The notes under the pieces are model-generated. The model worked only from the letters and a program-made list of their open reading frames with translations, had not been told where the DNA came from and searched no databases. A stretch of 64,000 bases of DNA from the NCBI GenBank assembly GCA_963715745.1, contig OY970271.1, positions 1,798,001 through 1,862,000 on the forward strand. Reading direction: 5' to 3'. Positions within the stretch are counted from its first letter, which is position 1, and each line of letters opens with the position of its first letter. The DNA comes from CAWGJF01 sp963715745. GTDB lineage: Bacteria > Bacteroidota > Ignavibacteria > Ignavibacteriales > Ignavibacteriaceae. Made by a program: the position numbers and the translations under genes. Below are positions 15,825-23,757 of this stretch, in pieces.

Positions 15825-15868
15825 CTACTTAAGTATTATTTCCTAAACTATTGTGTGTTATAAAATGC

Positions 15869-16126
15869 TAATAACAAGCACATGCTAATGAACCACTTGT
15901 AAAAGTTTCAATTTTAGGTGAAAAACGCAGGTTCATTAAGTAAGTTAATTTTGGCAAAGATAAAATTATGGACTCAACCCGATAGTGTTCCTGCCTGCCG
16001 GCAGGCAGATCTTTGGCTTTGTCGTTTTAATCTGCATTGCTGTTCTGAACGACCCCGATGGATTGGGGCAAACCAGGTTTTTGCACTGCGTTGTTGTCTT
16101 TCAATATTTTTAGAAAGCAACAACAT
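15869..16126 (+). repeat. Tentative attC-like site 8 at the end of the array
   Basis: Noncoding stretch between two convergent cupin genes. It opens TAATAACAAGCACATGCTAATGAACC, similar to sites 6 and 7, and shares GCATTGCTGTTCTG with them. It includes a CCTGCCTGCCGGCAGGCAG palindrome (15990-16008) and ACCCCGAT..ATTGGGGC. A clean GTTRRRY closing box is not visible; GCGTTGTTG near 16088 or the border with the next gene at 16127 may be the end. It may be a decayed terminal site. Confidence 0.35.
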
Positions 16127-16570
16127 TTAACGAAGATTATATTTTTTTATAACGAGGTATTTTAATTCAGAATCCCCAACATTCTTAATTCCATGCTCGG
16201 AATTTGAAGGACAATAAAAGCTCGTCATTGGTCCTGCAGTTTTTGTTTCACCATTGAGATAAAACTCAGCAGTGCCTTCCAGCACAAAAAAGAATTCATC
16301 TTCAGCGTGCTTATGAGGCGGGTGAGTTGCAGAATAAGGTGCAACTACACTTAGTTTAATTGTTCTGCCATCCAGGAAGTTTTTATCTGCAAACCAGTAC
16401 TGGTAACCTACTTTTGTTTTTTCAATTCCATCCATTGAAAATTCATTTACGCAATTCTCAATTGAATAATTTGTAGAATCGAATTTGATACCATTCTTAT
16501 CTTGCGGTTGAATATTTGTTACAGCAACAAGCAAAATTATAAAACTTAAGTGAAAAATTCTTTTATACAT
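16127..16570 (-). CDS. Secreted cupin-domain protein
   Basis: 147 residues with a signal peptide (residues 1-23, FHLSFIILLVAVTNIQPQ). A single cupin barrel follows, with textbook motifs: PPHKHAEDEFFFVLEG (HxHx3E then G) and GPMTSFYCPSNSEHGIKN (Px..H...N). It probably binds a divalent metal in the periplasm; the substrate is unknown. It points left, opposite to the cassette genes, and converges on the other cupin gene at 15231. Either it marks the chromosomal edge of the cassette array or it is itself an inverted cassette. Confidence 0.82.
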   Translation of the reverse strand: MYKRIFHLSFIILLVAVTNIQPQDKNGIKFDSTNYSIENCVNEFSMDGIEKTKVGYQYWFADKNFLDGRTIKLSVVAPYSATHPPHKHAEDEFFFVLEGTAEFYLNGETKTAGPMTSFYCPSNSEHGIKNVGDSELKYLVIKKYNLR

Positions 16571-16685
16571 ATTGAATAGAATAGATTATTAAAATTGATT
16601 TACAATAATTAAAACTAATTTAATTTCACCGGATATTCAAAAAAAATTTTGTAGGTTTATAAATAAAAAATAATTGATAAAGATT

Positions 16686-17816
16686 ATGAAAATAAAAATA
16701 TTTATTTCGATCCTGTGCTTATTCACCCCGTCAAGTCTGGTAAATTCATTTGCACAAAATAGCCACTATAAACCTATAGACATTTCACTTTTTGAGGATG
16801 ATATCAGACACTTTAAGTACGGTGCCGGAAAGGATATGGAATATGAAAGATTCGATATTGATGATATAACAGGTATTGCAGATAACATAATTAAGTTTCA
16901 AAATCCTGATGGTGGTTGGCCAAAAAATATTGACTGGCTCGGTAAACTGGATTACGAGGAAGTAATCAGCAAGCTGAGTAATTTAGAAAAGCACAGCACC
17001 TGTGATAATAGAAACACCTATTCACAAATTGAATATCTTTCAAAAGTTTATGCAGAAACAGATACTGAGAGATACCGGGGTGGCGCTGTAAGAGGATTAA
17101 ATTTTATTCTGTCCACACAAAATGAAAATGGTGGTTGGAGAGGTGCCGACGTTGATGCTATAACTTATAATGATGACCTGATGACAGGTATTATGAATTT
17201 ATTTTTGGATATTGAAGAGGGAAGATCCTATTACAACTGGATTGGAAAAGAATTGATGGAGCGGATTGAAGAATCACTCAGAAAAGCTGTTGATGTAACT
17301 TTAAAATGCCAGATTGTAGTGAATGACAGGAAAACCGGCTGGTGCCAGCAGCATGACAACAAAACATTACTACCTGTAAAAGCAAGGACTTACGAACTTC
17401 CATCTATTGTTTCAATGGAAACAACAAGTGTTGTAGAGTTTTTAATGCGTTTCGATCATCCGGATCAGCAAATAATTAAAGCTGTTGAAAGCGCTGTCGC
17501 CTGGCTGGAAAAATCTAAATTATCCGGAATCAGGTTGAAATATATTAAAGTTGATACCTGGAATATAAATGAGAATTTTAAACGTTATGACAAAATTGTT
17601 ATTGAAGATAAGAATGCGCCGCCTATCTGGGCGCGTTATTATGAAATTGATACCAATACGCCATTCTTTTGCAACCGTGATGGCATTAAAGTTTATAAGC
17701 TTGAAGAGGTAGCACAGGAAAGAAGGATTGGTTATGCCTGGTATGGCTATTGGCCGGACGATCTTTTAACGACAAAATATCCTGAATGGCTTAAGCGTAT
17801 TTCAAATGAACAATAA
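16686..17816 (+). CDS. Pectate lyase, polysaccharide lyase family 10
   Basis: 376 residues from ATG 16686 (a TTG 12 bp earlier is possible). A signal peptide ends near SFAQ. PL10 hallmarks: FQNPDGGWPKNIDW (about residues 74-87), TCDNRNTYSQIEYL, QNENGGWRG, GWCQQHDNKTLLPVKARTYELPSIVSMETT with the catalytic Arg region, and PPIWARYYEIDTNTPFFCNRDGIKVY near the end. It cleaves polygalacturonate by beta-elimination, outside the inner membrane. There is no T9SS tail, so it is likely periplasmic. The next gene overlaps its stop, suggesting co-transcription. Confidence in the family is high from the concentration of motifs. Confidence 0.9.
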   Translation: MKIKIFISILCLFTPSSLVNSFAQNSHYKPIDISLFEDDIRHFKYGAGKDMEYERFDIDDITGIADNIIKFQNPDGGWPKNIDWLGKLDYEEVISKLSNLEKHSTCDNRNTYSQIEYLSKVYAETDTERYRGGAVRGLNFILSTQNENGGWRGADVDAITYNDDLMTGIMNLFLDIEEGRSYYNWIGKELMERIEESLRKAVDVTLKCQIVVNDRKTGWCQQHDNKTLLPVKARTYELPSIVSMETTSVVEFLMRFDHPDQQIIKAVESAVAWLEKSKLSGIRLKYIKVDTWNINENFKRYDKIVIEDKNAPPIWARYYEIDTNTPFFCNRDGIKVYKLEEVAQERRIGYAWYGYWPDDLLTTKYPEWLKRISNEQ

Positions 17817-18273
17817 ATCAAATATGAAGTACTCCTGCCTGTTTATGTTTTTTTTCATTTGTAATGTTTTTGCACAGGATATGGAAATAAAAAATTTATT
17901 CCCTGGTAAATGGAAAATGGAATTAAATAGTAATGATGTTTATGAAGAATGGATAATAGAAAGTGAATCTGAATTGACAGGGAAAAGTTATAAAGTTAAA
18001 AATGGTTTGAAGGATATTGACGAAGCTTTATACCTGAAAAAATTTGCAGATACCTGGGCGTATGTTGCACTTCCGGAAGGACAAAATATTACCATGTTCA
18101 AACTGGTGAAGTATTCGTTTAATATGTTTGTTTTTGAAAATAATGAACACGACTTTCCGCAGAGAATTATTTATGAATTCCATGAAGTTGGGAAACTATC
18201 GGTTGCAGTTGAAGGGAAAATTGATGGTGTAATGAAGCGAAAGGAATTCCCTTATACTTTAATTGATGATTAA
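17806..18273 (+). CDS. Secreted DUF6265-like (lipocalin-like) protein
   Basis: 155 residues; signal peptide MKYSCLFMFFFICNVFAQ. An alternative start at 17824 begins exactly at the signal peptide and avoids overlapping the lyase stop. The mature part is a small beta-barrel type domain: NLFPGKWKMELNSNDVYEEWIIESESELTGKSYKVKNG...NEHDFPQRIIYEF. The W near the start and the FENNEHDFPQRI motif are typical of DUF6265 proteins. The function of that family is not established. It overlaps the pectate lyase gene and precedes the acetyltransferase by a few bases, so it belongs to one transcript with them. Confidence 0.75.
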   Translation: MNNKSNMKYSCLFMFFFICNVFAQDMEIKNLFPGKWKMELNSNDVYEEWIIESESELTGKSYKVKNGLKDIDEALYLKKFADTWAYVALPEGQNITMFKLVKYSFNMFVFENNEHDFPQRIIYEFHEVGKLSVAVEGKIDGVMKRKEFPYTLIDD

Positions 18274-18277
18274 CATT

Positions 18278-18772
18278 ATGAATATCAGGACAGCAAGTGA
18301 AAAAGATTACGCGGACATCATAAAAATTTACAACCATGCAGTTGACGAAAAATTTGCAACTGCTGATTCAGAATACGTAACTGTTGAATCCAGGAAAGAA
18401 TGGCTGGTTCAGCATTCTCCTGATTCATATCCGATATTTGTTGCTGAAGAAAAAAATGAAATAATTGGCTGGTGTTCTTTAAGTCCGCACAGACCGGGAA
18501 GAAAAGCGTTAAGGACTGTTGCAGAGATAAGTTATTACGTACATAAATCTCATAGGAGAAAAGGTATTGCCAACTCACTTATCAAATTTGCTTTAAATGA
18601 ATCAAAAACGCTTGGTTTCAAAAATCTTATATCTATTTTACTTGATGTAAATCTTATCAGCATTCAACTGCTGGAAAAATTCGGATTTGAAAAATGGGGG
18701 CATCTTCCGGATATTGCTTTTATCGATAGTACTGTTTGCGGACAATTTATCTATGGAAAAAAACTGGTTTAA
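18278..18772 (+). CDS. GNAT acetyltransferase, phosphinothricin-acetyltransferase type
   Basis: About 165 residues. ATG at 18278 (MNIRTASEKDYADI) matches the family's normal start; TTG or ATG 12-15 bp earlier would overlap the preceding gene. The acetyl-CoA motif A is YYVHKSHRRKGIANSLI (Q/RxxGxG/A type), followed by LDVNLISIQLLEKFGFEKWGHLPDIAF, the C-terminal signature of the Pat/Bar/YwnH branch. It acetylates an amino group of a small molecule such as an amino acid analogue. Substrate unknown. It is in tight same-strand order with its neighbours. Confidence 0.87.
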   Translation: MNIRTASEKDYADIIKIYNHAVDEKFATADSEYVTVESRKEWLVQHSPDSYPIFVAEEKNEIIGWCSLSPHRPGRKALRTVAEISYYVHKSHRRKGIANSLIKFALNESKTLGFKNLISILLDVNLISIQLLEKFGFEKWGHLPDIAFIDSTVCGQFIYGKKLV

Positions 18773-18799
18773 ATTTTGTATCCATTCGTTCGTTTTCAA

Positions 18800-19648
18800 A
18801 TGAAATATTTTTTGATTCTGCTGTTTGGATTTCTTATCCGGGTATCGGCACAGCAATTTGACAATGATATTCGCGATTCACTTGGCTTTCCGGAAAAGAC
18901 TGAGTTTTTAAAATTAAGTCTCAAAAAATTTGGTGATAGCTTAGCTGAATTTAAGACGAATGAATTTATTATTTATTATAAATATAGAAGTTATGCTGAT
19001 AGTAACATTTCATTACTTGTTAATAGTACTAATGAAGCAATTACGAGGGTGAAAAAAGTATTGAAAATTGAAAAGCTGCCAAATGCTTTTTATGTTTTAG
19101 TCGTTGATTCACGGGATGAGATGAAAAATTTTGTTGGTATCCGGCATAAAGGAATGACTTCACTTGAAAATGATTTGCTGTTTCTGGTTTATAATCAGAA
19201 TACAAGAGCTTACATCAGACACGAATTATTTCATCTGGTTGCATTCCGGTTATGGGGAAAACCTTCAAACCGAATTCTGGATGAAGGCGGAGCGATGTAT
19301 GCAGACAGCGTATGTTTGAATTATGATGACCCGATTATTGTTTTAAATAAATATTTATATGAAAATAACATGTGGTTTTCATTTCAGGATTTAAAAGATA
19401 ATTTTAATAAATGCGCTCATGAAAATGATATGATTGCTTATTTGCAATCCGAATTAAATTTTAAATATTTGTATGAAAACTATGGATTGGATAAAATTAA
19501 AGACTTATGGAAAAACGGGATTGCAAAATTTTCGGAAATTTATAACTTTGATTACGATGACTTGAAGGACAGATTAATAAAACTTATTCATAATGCTGAT
19601 TCGGAAAATGTTGATTGGAATGAACTAATGCAAAAAGGCTGCGGCTGA
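18800..19648 (+). CDS. Secreted HExxH (gluzincin-like) peptidase domain protein
   Basis: About 282 residues from ATG 18800, which begins the signal peptide MKYFLILLFGFLIRVSAQ. The zinc site is HELFH at residues 141-145, with a likely third ligand E162 in RILDEGGAMYADS, an arrangement seen in peptidase MA-like gluzincins. The N-terminal part resembles the domain of MA-like proteins that begins with an 'FIIYYKYRSYADSN' strand. It would act in the periplasm or at the surface as a metallopeptidase; the substrate is unknown. It is 28 bp after the acetyltransferase, same strand. Confidence 0.78.
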   Translation: MKYFLILLFGFLIRVSAQQFDNDIRDSLGFPEKTEFLKLSLKKFGDSLAEFKTNEFIIYYKYRSYADSNISLLVNSTNEAITRVKKVLKIEKLPNAFYVLVVDSRDEMKNFVGIRHKGMTSLENDLLFLVYNQNTRAYIRHELFHLVAFRLWGKPSNRILDEGGAMYADSVCLNYDDPIIVLNKYLYENNMWFSFQDLKDNFNKCAHENDMIAYLQSELNFKYLYENYGLDKIKDLWKNGIAKFSEIYNFDYDDLKDRLIKLIHNADSENVDWNELMQKGCG

Positions 19649-19690
19649 AATTTTTATTCACAAATTATTCAAAAATAATTTTAATAAATA

Positions 19691-20236
19691 ATGAACAGAC
19701 TAATAAACATTAAATCAAAAGATGATATTTCAAATGATTATGTAAACTCTCCGATAGGTTTACTTCTGGAATATCATAACCTTGGAAAAGATTTTGAAAA
19801 ATATTCCAGTGCAGAATTGTTGGTAGGAATGTGTATGGATAACAGGAAGCATCTGAATATACCGGATAACTTTGCATACATCATTCGCGCCGGTGGAGCT
19901 AATTTACGTTACAGTGAGTTTAAAGTTTCTTTTGCAATTGCGGTCGGAGGAGTAAAGCATATAGCACTTATTGGCCACACTAATTGCGGTATGGTTAATT
20001 TAATTTCCAAGAAGGAACAGTTTGTTAGTGGATTGGTTAAAAATGCAGGCTGGGATAAAGAATTTGCGACAGAACATTTTAACCAATTTGCACCAATGTT
20101 TGAAATAGGGAATGAAATTGATTTTGTTTTAAGTGAAACACAAAGATTAAGAAACCGATATCCGAAAATAATAGTTGCCCCGCTGCTGTACAAAGTTGAA
20201 GACAATTTATTGTATATGATCCGCGAAGAGAATTAG
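19691..20236 (+). CDS. Beta-class carbonic anhydrase-like protein
   Basis: 181 residues. Zinc ligands are visible: C48 in GMCMDNR (with D50 and R52, the usual Asp/Arg dyad), H96 and C99 in IGHTNCGM. FAYIIRAGGANLRYSEFKVSFAIAVGGVKHI is the conserved core between them. It interconverts CO2 and bicarbonate in the cytoplasm, which may supply bicarbonate to carboxylases. It is a rather short and divergent member, lacking the long C-terminal helix of plant-type enzymes. It converges with and overlaps the last 4 bp of the alanine racemase gene on the other strand. Confidence 0.82.
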   Translation: MNRLINIKSKDDISNDYVNSPIGLLLEYHNLGKDFEKYSSAELLVGMCMDNRKHLNIPDNFAYIIRAGGANLRYSEFKVSFAIAVGGVKHIALIGHTNCGMVNLISKKEQFVSGLVKNAGWDKEFATEHFNQFAPMFEIGNEIDFVLSETQRLRNRYPKIIVAPLLYKVEDNLLYMIREEN

Positions 20237-21384
20237 TCAACATAAACTCTTGGGACGCGTGTATTAATATTAGTTAAAATTTCATAAGGAATAGTTCCCG
20301 CCCATTCAGCTAATTCTTCACAGGTAATTGAAAAGTTTCCATCACTGCCTAACAAAATTACCTCGTCACCATTATAAGCGCTATCCTGATTAATATTCGC
20401 AACTATCTGATCCATCGAAACATTGCCAATTACAGGATATCTTTTGCCCCTGATAATTACTTCGGATTTATTTGAAAGATTTCTGAAATAACCATCACCG
20501 TATCCAACCGGGATTGTTACAGCACGAACTGGTTTTTCAGTTTGCCAGGTTAATCCATATCCAACAGGATGATCCGGCTTTATTACTTTAAAGTAAATAA
20601 CCAGCGACTTCCAGCTTAATGCAGGTTTTACAGGTATTTTTTTAGGGACTTCTGCTGAAGGATAAACTCCGAACATTAAAATTCCCGGTCTGACCATATC
20701 CATGTTTGCTTCCGGCATCTGAAGGATTCCACCAGAATTTGAAATATGTTTTATAGGAGACGGGAGAGACCTTTTTTCGTAAAAAGATATCACATCAGAA
20801 AATCTTTCCAGTTGCAGTTTGCTGTGTGAAAGATCAATTGAATCTGCATTTGCAAAATGTGAATATATTCCTTCAACAATAACATTCTTACATTTTAAAG
20901 TCGCTTCAAGAAATTTTTCAGCGTTATAATAATGAACTCCGATTCTTTCCATTCCAGTATCTATTTTCAAATGCACTCTTGCTTTAACATTAAGTGAGGA
21001 TGCAGCTTCATCAATCTGGTTAATTTTATCTATCGAAGATGCGGTTATTGCAAGATCATTTTTTAAGAATAACGGAACCTGGTTTCCCCATACTCCTCCA
21101 AGAACGAGTATAGGAATTTTAATTCCATATTCCCGCAGTAGAATTCCTTCTTCCACAAATGCAACACCAAGATAATCAGCACCTATCTTCTCCATCAATT
21201 GTGCAATTTGAATTAATCCATGTCCATATGCATTAGCTTTTAATATCGGCATCACTTTTACTGAACTGACAAACTTTTTAATAGCGAGAAAGTTTTCTTT
21301 AATAAAACCTAAATTGACTTCAACGCGGGTAGGTCTTATAATTTCATCAATACTTACTGTTGGATGATTAGTGAATTTCTTCAT
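20233..21384 (-). CDS. alr: Alanine racemase
   Basis: 383 residues, normal for Alr. PLP lysine K49 is in PILKANAYGHG; the C-terminal domain has VGYGDGYFR, YPVIGNVSMDQIVANI and EILTNINTRVPRVYVD. It makes D-alanine for peptidoglycan in the cytoplasm. ATG start is at 21382-21384. Unlike many Bacteroidota proteins, it is not fused to MurF; the short N-terminal lead of about 20 residues is ordinary. It is monocistronic, with an AT-rich promoter region of about 110 bp shared with the divergent DinB-like gene. Confidence 0.95.
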   Translation of the reverse strand: MKKFTNHPTVSIDEIIRPTRVEVNLGFIKENFLAIKKFVSSVKVMPILKANAYGHGLIQIAQLMEKIGADYLGVAFVEEGILLREYGIKIPILVLGGVWGNQVPLFLKNDLAITASSIDKINQIDEAASSLNVKARVHLKIDTGMERIGVHYYNAEKFLEATLKCKNVIVEGIYSHFANADSIDLSHSKLQLERFSDVISFYEKRSLPSPIKHISNSGGILQMPEANMDMVRPGILMFGVYPSAEVPKKIPVKPALSWKSLVIYFKVIKPDHPVGYGLTWQTEKPVRAVTIPVGYGDGYFRNLSNKSEVIIRGKRYPVIGNVSMDQIVANINQDSAYNGDEVILLGSDGNFSITCEELAEWAGTIPYEILTNINTRVPRVYVD

Positions 21385-21497
21385 AAGTTTAATATAATTC
21401 TTTTTCCTTCTTGTAAAAATAAAATATTATTTAGAATAACCTGATTCTGTTAATCTGTTTTTTCAATTCTTTTTAACTTGACTTGAGGAGAATTATT

Positions 21498-22013
21498 ATG
21501 AATGATCTTCAATATCCGGTTGGTAAATTTGAACTGACTGTTTTCCCAAATCAAAAAGAGCGAAAAATATTAATTAAAAGTGTTTCAGAGTTGTCGGGTA
21601 AATTAAAATTAGTTGTTAAAGAATTTAGTCAGAAGGAGCTCGAAAAACCTTACAGAGAAGGAGGATGGACAGCAAGACAGGTGGTTCACCATTTGGCTGA
21701 TAGTCACATGAACGCATATATCAGGTTTAAACTTGCGTTAACTGAAGATACGCCGGTTATCAGACCCTATAAACAGAAAGAATGGGCAAAGCTTCCTGAT
21801 GTTAAATCTACTCCGGTTGATGTATCCGTTAATTTGCTTGAATCAATTCACAAAAGATGGACTGTTTTGTTAAATGCAATGAGTGAAAATGATTTCAGGA
21901 AAAAATATATACATCCTGAATCCGGAGAAGTTAGCCTGGGTGAAGCATTGGCTCTTTATGAGTGGCATGGCAGGCATCATCTTGCTCATATTGTTTCTGT
22001 AAAAGGGAAATAG
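21498..22013 (+). CDS. DinB/YfiT-like putative thiol transferase
   Basis: 171 residues from ATG 21498, with GAGGAG 8 bp upstream (TTG at 21483 is inside that signal, so less likely). The fold is the DinB four-helix bundle with metal ligands H in VVHHLADSHMNAYIRFK and a C-terminal HGRHHLAHI. The order GGWTARQVVHHLADSH ... LTEDTPVIRPYKQKEWA is the YfiT/BstA subgroup pattern. These proteins are metal-dependent transferases using bacillithiol or related thiols. A bacillithiol biosynthesis gene (bshB1) at 50553 supports this reading. Monocistronic. Confidence 0.82.
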   Translation: MNDLQYPVGKFELTVFPNQKERKILIKSVSELSGKLKLVVKEFSQKELEKPYREGGWTARQVVHHLADSHMNAYIRFKLALTEDTPVIRPYKQKEWAKLPDVKSTPVDVSVNLLESIHKRWTVLLNAMSENDFRKKYIHPESGEVSLGEALALYEWHGRHHLAHIVSVKGK

Positions 22014-22117
22014 AAGTAGATTTTTTTACTATTCACAATAAGTTTTAGACTGATTTTTGCTCAACTCACTTTAAAAAATTTAATTATATTCATTCCTTAA
22101 AATCCTATTTTTAGTAT

Positions 22118-22927
22118 ATGAAAAATATTTTCAGCGTCGACCTGGAAGATTGGTTTTGTGCATACAATCTAAGGATAAAATTTGAAGACTGGGATAAACA
22201 GGAGCTACGAGTTGTTCAAAACACAAGAAGAGTTCTAAAGGTTTTATCAGATAACAATACTAAAGCTACCTTTTTTGTACTTGGCTGGATAGTTGAAAAA
22301 GTCCCGGAGCTTATTAAAGAGATTGAAGCTGAAGGACATGAAATTTCAACTCATGGATATTCTCATACATTGTTGACACAAATGACACCCAAAGAATTTG
22401 AAAAAGATTTAAAGAAAGCGTTAGATATAACCGGATCATTAGTTAAGCAATCAATCGCCGGGTTTAGAGCCCCGTCATTTACTATTACAAAAAAAACATT
22501 ATGGGCTCTGGAAATCCTGAAAGACAATGAGATAAAATATGATTCATCTGTTTTCCCGGTTGGTTTTCATCCTGATTATGGTATCGGGGATTCCGATTTA
22601 AATATTCATCAGCTAAATGGAATTACTGAAGTGCCATTAAGTGTTGCAGAGATTTTAGGGAAAAGAATTCCTTGCAGCGGCGGAGGTTACTTTAGAATTT
22701 TTCCTTATTCAGTCACAAAAAAATTAATTGAAACATGTAATAAGCAGGGAAGACCGGTTATTTTTTATATTCATCCGTGGGAATTAGATCCGGAGCAGCC
22801 AAGACAAAATCTTCCTGCATCAAAGAAATTCCGTCATTATTTTAACCTGAATAAAACTGAAAAAAGATTAAATAAATTACTTTCACAATTTCAATTTCAA
22901 ACATTAGGAGAAGCACTGCAATTATGA
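22118..22927 (+). CDS. Polysaccharide deacetylase (NodB family, DUF3473 type)
   Basis: 269 residues. It starts FSVDLEDWF (catalytic and metal Asp pair). It has KATFFVLGWIVEKVPELIKEIEAEGHEISTHGYSH (metal HxxxH), the substrate R in GFRAPSF, and ends with the DUF3473-type IPCSGGGYFRIFPY ... VIFYIHPWELDPEQPR. It removes N-acetyl groups from a polysaccharide or lipid-linked sugar; the DUF3473 subgroup typically lies in exopolysaccharide loci. The start of the methyltransferase overlaps its stop by 4 bp (ATGA), so the two are translated together. Confidence 0.9.
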   Translation: MKNIFSVDLEDWFCAYNLRIKFEDWDKQELRVVQNTRRVLKVLSDNNTKATFFVLGWIVEKVPELIKEIEAEGHEISTHGYSHTLLTQMTPKEFEKDLKKALDITGSLVKQSIAGFRAPSFTITKKTLWALEILKDNEIKYDSSVFPVGFHPDYGIGDSDLNIHQLNGITEVPLSVAEILGKRIPCSGGGYFRIFPYSVTKKLIETCNKQGRPVIFYIHPWELDPEQPRQNLPASKKFRHYFNLNKTEKRLNKLLSQFQFQTLGEALQL

Positions 22928-23577
22928 ATGAAGAGCTAATTACTCAGAAAAATTATTGGGACAAAGAAGTTCAGAATTTTGATTCAATTTATACACACGG
23001 CAAAAGCGGATTTTCAAACTGGCTCGACAAAAAATTCAGATGGGATATGTATGCGAGATTTAAATACACAATTGAAAACAGCAAGCCGATTGAAGGAAAA
23101 ACATTCCTTGATGTCGGATGTGGAACAGCTTTATATTCACTTGAGTTTGCAAAAAAAGGTGCACAACTTGTAACCGGAATTGATATATCAGAAAATATGA
23201 TTGAAGTATGTAAGGAGCGTGCTTCAAAAGAAGAAGGTGGAAACAAGTGTGAATTTTTTGTCGGAGACTTATTAAAATTTAATCCCGAAAGAAAATACGA
23301 TGTAGTAATCGGAATCGGATTATTTGATTACATAAGCCAGCCTTTTGATGTAATTAAAAAAATGTGTGATGTTTCTTCCGAAAGGGTTATAATGACATTT
23401 CCGCGATCGGCAACCTGGCGGGCGATAGTTAGAAAAGCAAGGTTATCTTTAAAAGGTTGTCCTGTCTATTTTTATTCAAAAGAACAGCTTGATGATTTAT
23501 TTAAAAAAGCAGGTTTTGTAAAATATAATTATGAAATACTTGGTCAGCTTTTTTGTATAACCGCTTATACTAAGTAG
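22924..23577 (+). CDS. Class I SAM-dependent methyltransferase
   Basis: 217 residues. Motif I is FLDVGCGTALYSLEFAKKGAQLVTGIDISENMIEVCKERA (SAM-binding GxGxG-like loop and acidic D), then FFVGDLLKF and YDVVIGIGLFDYI as motifs II and III. A helical lid with W residues occupies the first 55 residues. The substrate is unknown. Translational coupling to the deacetylase suggests that it methylates a glycan or lipid intermediate of the same pathway, but this is inferred from context only. Confidence 0.88.
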   Translation: MNEELITQKNYWDKEVQNFDSIYTHGKSGFSNWLDKKFRWDMYARFKYTIENSKPIEGKTFLDVGCGTALYSLEFAKKGAQLVTGIDISENMIEVCKERASKEEGGNKCEFFVGDLLKFNPERKYDVVIGIGLFDYISQPFDVIKKMCDVSSERVIMTFPRSATWRAIVRKARLSLKGCPVYFYSKEQLDDLFKKAGFVKYNYEILGQLFCITAYTK

Positions 23578-23757
23578 TAAAATTAATAATAATTATAATT
23601 GGAAAAGTTTCAATTATTATTATATTCACTCTGTGCTATTTGTTCAACATTTACATTTCCAAAGTTTAGATAACTAAAAATTAAAAGTTCATCTTCTTCA
23701 ATTTTTATGAATTTTTAGAACTAAAATCCATACTTAAATAAAAATATCGGTTTAGTA

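Noticed and set aside
1..16130. A prophage or ICE instead of an integron
   Set aside because: No integrase, capsid, tail, relaxase or type IV secretion gene is present, and the repeated flanking sites with single-gene units fit a cassette array better.
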